16,534 nt of DNA from Bacteroidota bacterium. Its GTDB lineage: Bacteria; Bacteroidota; Bacteroidia; Bacteroidales; Prolixibacteraceae. Position numbers and translations under genes: made by a program. Under the pieces are notes generated by a model that was not told the origin of the DNA, searched no databases, and worked only from the letters and a program-made list of their open reading frames with translations. Each line of letters begins with the position of its first letter. Position 1 is the first letter of the stretch. Shown here piece after piece: positions 14,682 to 16,534 of the stretch. The DNA lies in assembly GCA_023488865.1 (NCBI GenBank), contig JAMDDG010000317.1, forward strand, positions 1 through 16,534, written 5' to 3'.

Positions 14682-14754
14682 AGACTGCCTGAAAGCCTGG
14701 CTGGAGTACGGGATCAATTTAAGAAAAGGCGCATTTGACTATATGAGAAAGTAA
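14587..14754 (+). CDS. Possible 55-aa protein coupled to queG
   Basis: Complete frame from ATG 14587, with its TAA at 14752-14754 overlapping the queG ATG by one base (TAATG), a layout typical of translational coupling. The product is MLSAIETPMKIILNNMLVNW, then a tail with WANFLDCLKAWLEYG and ending GAFDYMRK; three Trp and a clear amphipathic pattern look protein-like. I do not recognise the family. It could be a real small gene, the 3' remnant of a gene cut by the arrival of the Abi cassette, or a chance frame across a structured RNA. The last two readings compete with the RNA call at the same place. Confidence 0.35.
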   Translation: MLSAIETPMKIILNNMLVNWLRRNTEGWANFLDCLKAWLEYGINLRKGAFDYMRK

Positions 14755-15695
14755 TGATGGTTGATGCTCAGATCAATTACAGCCACCTCATCAAAGCCAA
14801 AGCCACCGAACTGGGCTTTGATGCTTGCGGTATCTCACCTGCCAAACTTTTGGAGGAAGATAGCGCACGGCTGTCCGGCTGGCTGGGATCCGGCCACCAC
14901 GGCACGATGGGCTATATGGCCAACCATTTCGAGAAGCGGGTGAACCCCGCCAAACTTGTCGAAGGGGCAAAATCGGTGGTATCGGTCCTGCTCAACTACT
15001 ACACAGACCGGAAACAGGAAGACCCGGAAGCTCCGGTTATCTCAAAATATGCTTTGGGAAAAGATTACCACCACGAACTGAAAGAGCGGCTTTTCAAATT
15101 ACTTTCTTATATCCAAACGGAGCTCTCCCCTTGCGAGGGCAGGGCTTTCGTCGACTCGGCGCCATTGCTGGAAAAAGCGCTGGCCCGGGAGGCCGGTCTC
15201 GGCTGGATCGGGAAAAACAGCCTGCTGATTCATCCCCGCAAAGGGAGTTTTCTGTTTATCGGGGAGCTGGTCCTCGACCTCGAACTGGACTACGACGACC
15301 CTTTCGGGAACAATCTTTGCGGCTCCTGCACAAGGTGTATGGACAGTTGCCCGACCGGGGCCATTATCGCCCCTTCTCAATTGGATGCCCGTAAATGCAT
15401 CTCCTACCTCACCATCGAAACCAAAGAGGAGATTCCCGAGCCGCTCGCCGGAAGTCTCACCAACAGACTGATCGGGTGTGATATCTGCCAGGAGGTCTGC
15501 CCCTGGAACAGCAAAGCGCAACAACACGAGGTCCTTGCATTTCAACCCAAAACAGAACTTCTCCAAATGACTGCTTCGGCATGGAAGATGCTCGACAAAC
15601 CAACTTACAACCGGCTTTTTAAAGGCACAGCTGTCGGGCGTGCCGGATTTGTCCGCATGAAAAGGACCCTGGAGCACCTGTCCGGCCCAAAATGA
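14754..15695 (+). CDS. queG: Epoxyqueuosine reductase
   Basis: 313 aa, normal length for QueG. It is a cobalamin- and iron-sulfur-dependent enzyme that reduces epoxyqueuosine to queuosine in the wobble base of Tyr, His, Asn and Asp tRNAs. Seen: the N-terminal LGFDACGISPAKLL, LNYYTDR and YALGKDYH for the cobalamin fold, DSAPLLEKALAREAGLGWIG with the catalytic-type Asp D134, and WIGKNSLLIHPRKGSF. Two 4Fe-4S motifs follow: C189-x2-C192-x2-C195-x3-C199-P, and C242-x2-C245-x3-C249-P. The start may be the first or second codon of the MM pair (14754 or 14757). The first overlaps the stop of the small upstream frame. It is followed by a short hairpin with a T-run. Cytoplasmic housekeeping gene. Confidence 0.97.
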   Translation: MMVDAQINYSHLIKAKATELGFDACGISPAKLLEEDSARLSGWLGSGHHGTMGYMANHFEKRVNPAKLVEGAKSVVSVLLNYYTDRKQEDPEAPVISKYALGKDYHHELKERLFKLLSYIQTELSPCEGRAFVDSAPLLEKALAREAGLGWIGKNSLLIHPRKGSFLFIGELVLDLELDYDDPFGNNLCGSCTRCMDSCPTGAIIAPSQLDARKCISYLTIETKEEIPEPLAGSLTNRLIGCDICQEVCPWNSKAQQHEVLAFQPKTELLQMTASAWKMLDKPTYNRLFKGTAVGRAGFVRMKRTLEHLSGPK

Positions 15696-15704
15696 TGTAT
15701 CTTT

Positions 15705-15721
15705 ACTTCTCGAAGTTTTTT
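15705..15721 (+). terminator. Weak intrinsic terminator after queG
   Basis: ACTT (15705-15708), loop CTCG, AAGT (15713-15716), merging into six T's (15716-15721), nine bases after the queG stop. The stem is only four pairs. An alternative pairing is TTCTC (15707-15711) with GAGAA (15722-15726). Confidence 0.4.
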
Positions 15722-15754
15722 GAGAATGTTCGGAGTTCCTCATTCCAAAATCGA

Positions 15755-15777
15755 CCCTTCGACAAGCTCAGGGACCG
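15755..15777. repeat. CCTTCGACAAGCTCAGGG intergenic repeat
   Basis: The core CCTTCGACAAGCTCAGGG at 15756-15773, with flanks C and ACCG, is a sequence I recall seeing many times in intergenic DNA of Bacteroidota and some other phyla. It lies between queG and the hydrolase gene. CCCT/AGGG ends and an inner CTT/AAG can fold. Its function is unknown. Confidence 0.5.
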
Positions 15778-15815
15778 CTGGCGCTGGATAAGATAAATTT
15801 CACGATGCGAATAGA

Positions 15816-16534
15816 ATGACAGAACAAACCTGGTCGTCCTTCGACGGCATTAACCTATACGGGGTAGTTTGGCGCCCCTCCGTTTCGCCCAAAGCAGTGC
15901 TTGCTTTTGTGCATGGGCACGGGACCCACTGCAGGCGATACGACGAATGGTTCGGCGCTTTTGTGAAAGAGGGATTTGCGGTGATTTCCTTCGATTTACG
16001 CGGCCACGGACGTTCCGGGGGAAAACAGGGGACCATCCATCGCTACCGCGAATACCTGGAAGATACTTCACTGTTGATGCAAAAAGCCAGGGAGAACTTT
16101 CCCGGCCTTCCGGTAGTGCTGTACGGTCACAGCATGGGGGCCACCATTGTTCTTTCCTACCTGGGAGGCGCAGAGAATCTCCCCGAACTGGCCATCCTTG
16201 CCTCGGCCTGGTTAGAACTGGTTCAACCTCCCGGCAAAATGAAAAGTATCGCCATCTGGCTGGCCGACTCACTGATCCCTCAGGTTACGATCAGAACCGG
16301 ACTAAAAGCCAAAGATTTCGCCCCTCCCGCCACAACCGAACAGCCGAAAGAACGGGATCCGCTGATGCACAAAAAGATGTCGGCCCGTTGTTTCAGGGAG
16401 GTACAAAAGGCATCTCTCAAAATTGGGCCAGACACTTTACCTGCCAATGTTCCGATGCTTTTCATGCACGGCTCCCAAGACAAGGTCTCGGCTCCGGCCG
16501 CTTCCGAAAAACTGGCCAACAGCCTTCCCGGCAG
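15816..16534 (+). CDS. Alpha/beta hydrolase, monoacylglycerol-lipase/lysophospholipase-like (3' end missing)
   Basis: Open from ATG 15816 to the window edge, about 239 residues visible. The N-terminus MTEQTWSSFDGINLYGVVWRP is followed by the oxyanion region AFVHGHGTHCRRYDEW (30-45), FDLRGHGRSGGKQG (59-72), the nucleophile elbow YGHSMGA with Ser 106, and LFMHGSQDKVSAP carrying the catalytic Asp about 25 residues before the edge. The catalytic His is expected just beyond the window. The F-D-x-R-G-H-G-x-S and HGSQD motifs and the lid region rich in Pro and Lys fit the Hydrolase_4 group of lysophospholipase and monoacylglycerol lipase enzymes; the substrate is not certain. No signal peptide. A tiny ATG-led frame at 15805-15819 overlaps the start and may damp or couple translation (weak). 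Confidence 0.88.
   Translation, partial: MTEQTWSSFDGINLYGVVWRPSVSPKAVLAFVHGHGTHCRRYDEWFGAFVKEGFAVISFDLRGHGRSGGKQGTIHRYREYLEDTSLLMQKARENFPGLPVVLYGHSMGATIVLSYLGGAENLPELAILASAWLELVQPPGKMKSIAIWLADSLIPQVTIRTGLKAKDFAPPATTEQPKERDPLMHKKMSARCFREVQKASLKIGPDTLPANVPMLFMHGSQDKVSAPAASEKLANSLPG

Noticed and set aside
13548..14753. Abi cassette as a classical mobile element with terminal repeats
   Set aside because: I found no transposase, integrase, inverted termini or clear target duplication at its edges; AACATGTT copies lie only on the 3' side.
15099..15743. 214-aa minus-strand frame in queG
   Set aside because: Antisense shadow; the + strand encodes a full QueG with both iron-sulfur motifs.

Overview
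The window reads as a stretch of a Bacteroidota chromosome, probably from an environmental anaerobe of the Bacteroidales/Marinilabiliales type (inference). Supporting signs are Bacteroidota-style promoters (TTTG, about 19 nt, then TAnnTTTG), start codons with no clear Shine-Dalgarno sequence, and a futalosine-pathway menaquinone gene (mqnC) at the left edge. All supported genes are on the + strand. I saw no tRNA, rRNA, CRISPR array, transposase or integrase.

Layout. (1) 3-197 is the end of mqnC, followed by about 540 bases of spacer with degenerate short repeats and a 55-codon basic ORF (737-904). (2) 929-9315 is a tight seven-gene set: a secreted TPR protein fused to a retropepsin-like aspartic protease; a zinc-ribbon protein with a long WG-repeat array; a 119-aa unknown; a Ser/Thr-kinase-like protein with a zinc ribbon; a DUF2971 protein; a TerY-like vWA protein; and a PP2C phosphatase. 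Gaps are 8-24 nt or a 1-nt overlap. The kinase, vWA and PP2C genes match the TerY-P signalling triad known from tellurite/stress loci. The DUF2971 gene and the 119-aa gene are much more AT-rich than the triad, as if they were exchangeable cargo. (3) 9487-11149 is a small graveyard of toxin-antitoxin-like genes: a 5'-truncated AbiEi-type antitoxin remnant, then a helix-turn-helix regulator with a perfect 26-bp palindrome over its promoter, then a nucleotidyltransferase gene broken by one in-frame TAG. (4) 11421-13310 is speA, biosynthetic arginine decarboxylase. (5) 13548-14573 is an Abi_2/AbiD-AbiF-type HEPN gene with its own well-formed promoter, a two-hairpin leader ending in a T-run, and a structured 3' flank that may be an RNA partner. 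(6) 14754-15695 is queG, followed by the start of a monoacylglycerol-lipase-like alpha/beta hydrolase that runs off the right edge.

How the parts may work together. Housekeeping genes (mqnC, speA, queG, hydrolase) alternate with accessory cassettes, which is the look of a defence or stress island. The seven-gene operon is the best candidate for an undescribed system: reversible phosphorylation (kinase and PP2C), an Mg-dependent vWA scaffold, WG and TPR repeat surfaces for sensing or binding, a protease domain, and a DUF2971 protein as possible effector. That functional reading is inference. The domain calls rest on motifs seen in the translations, and no database search was possible.
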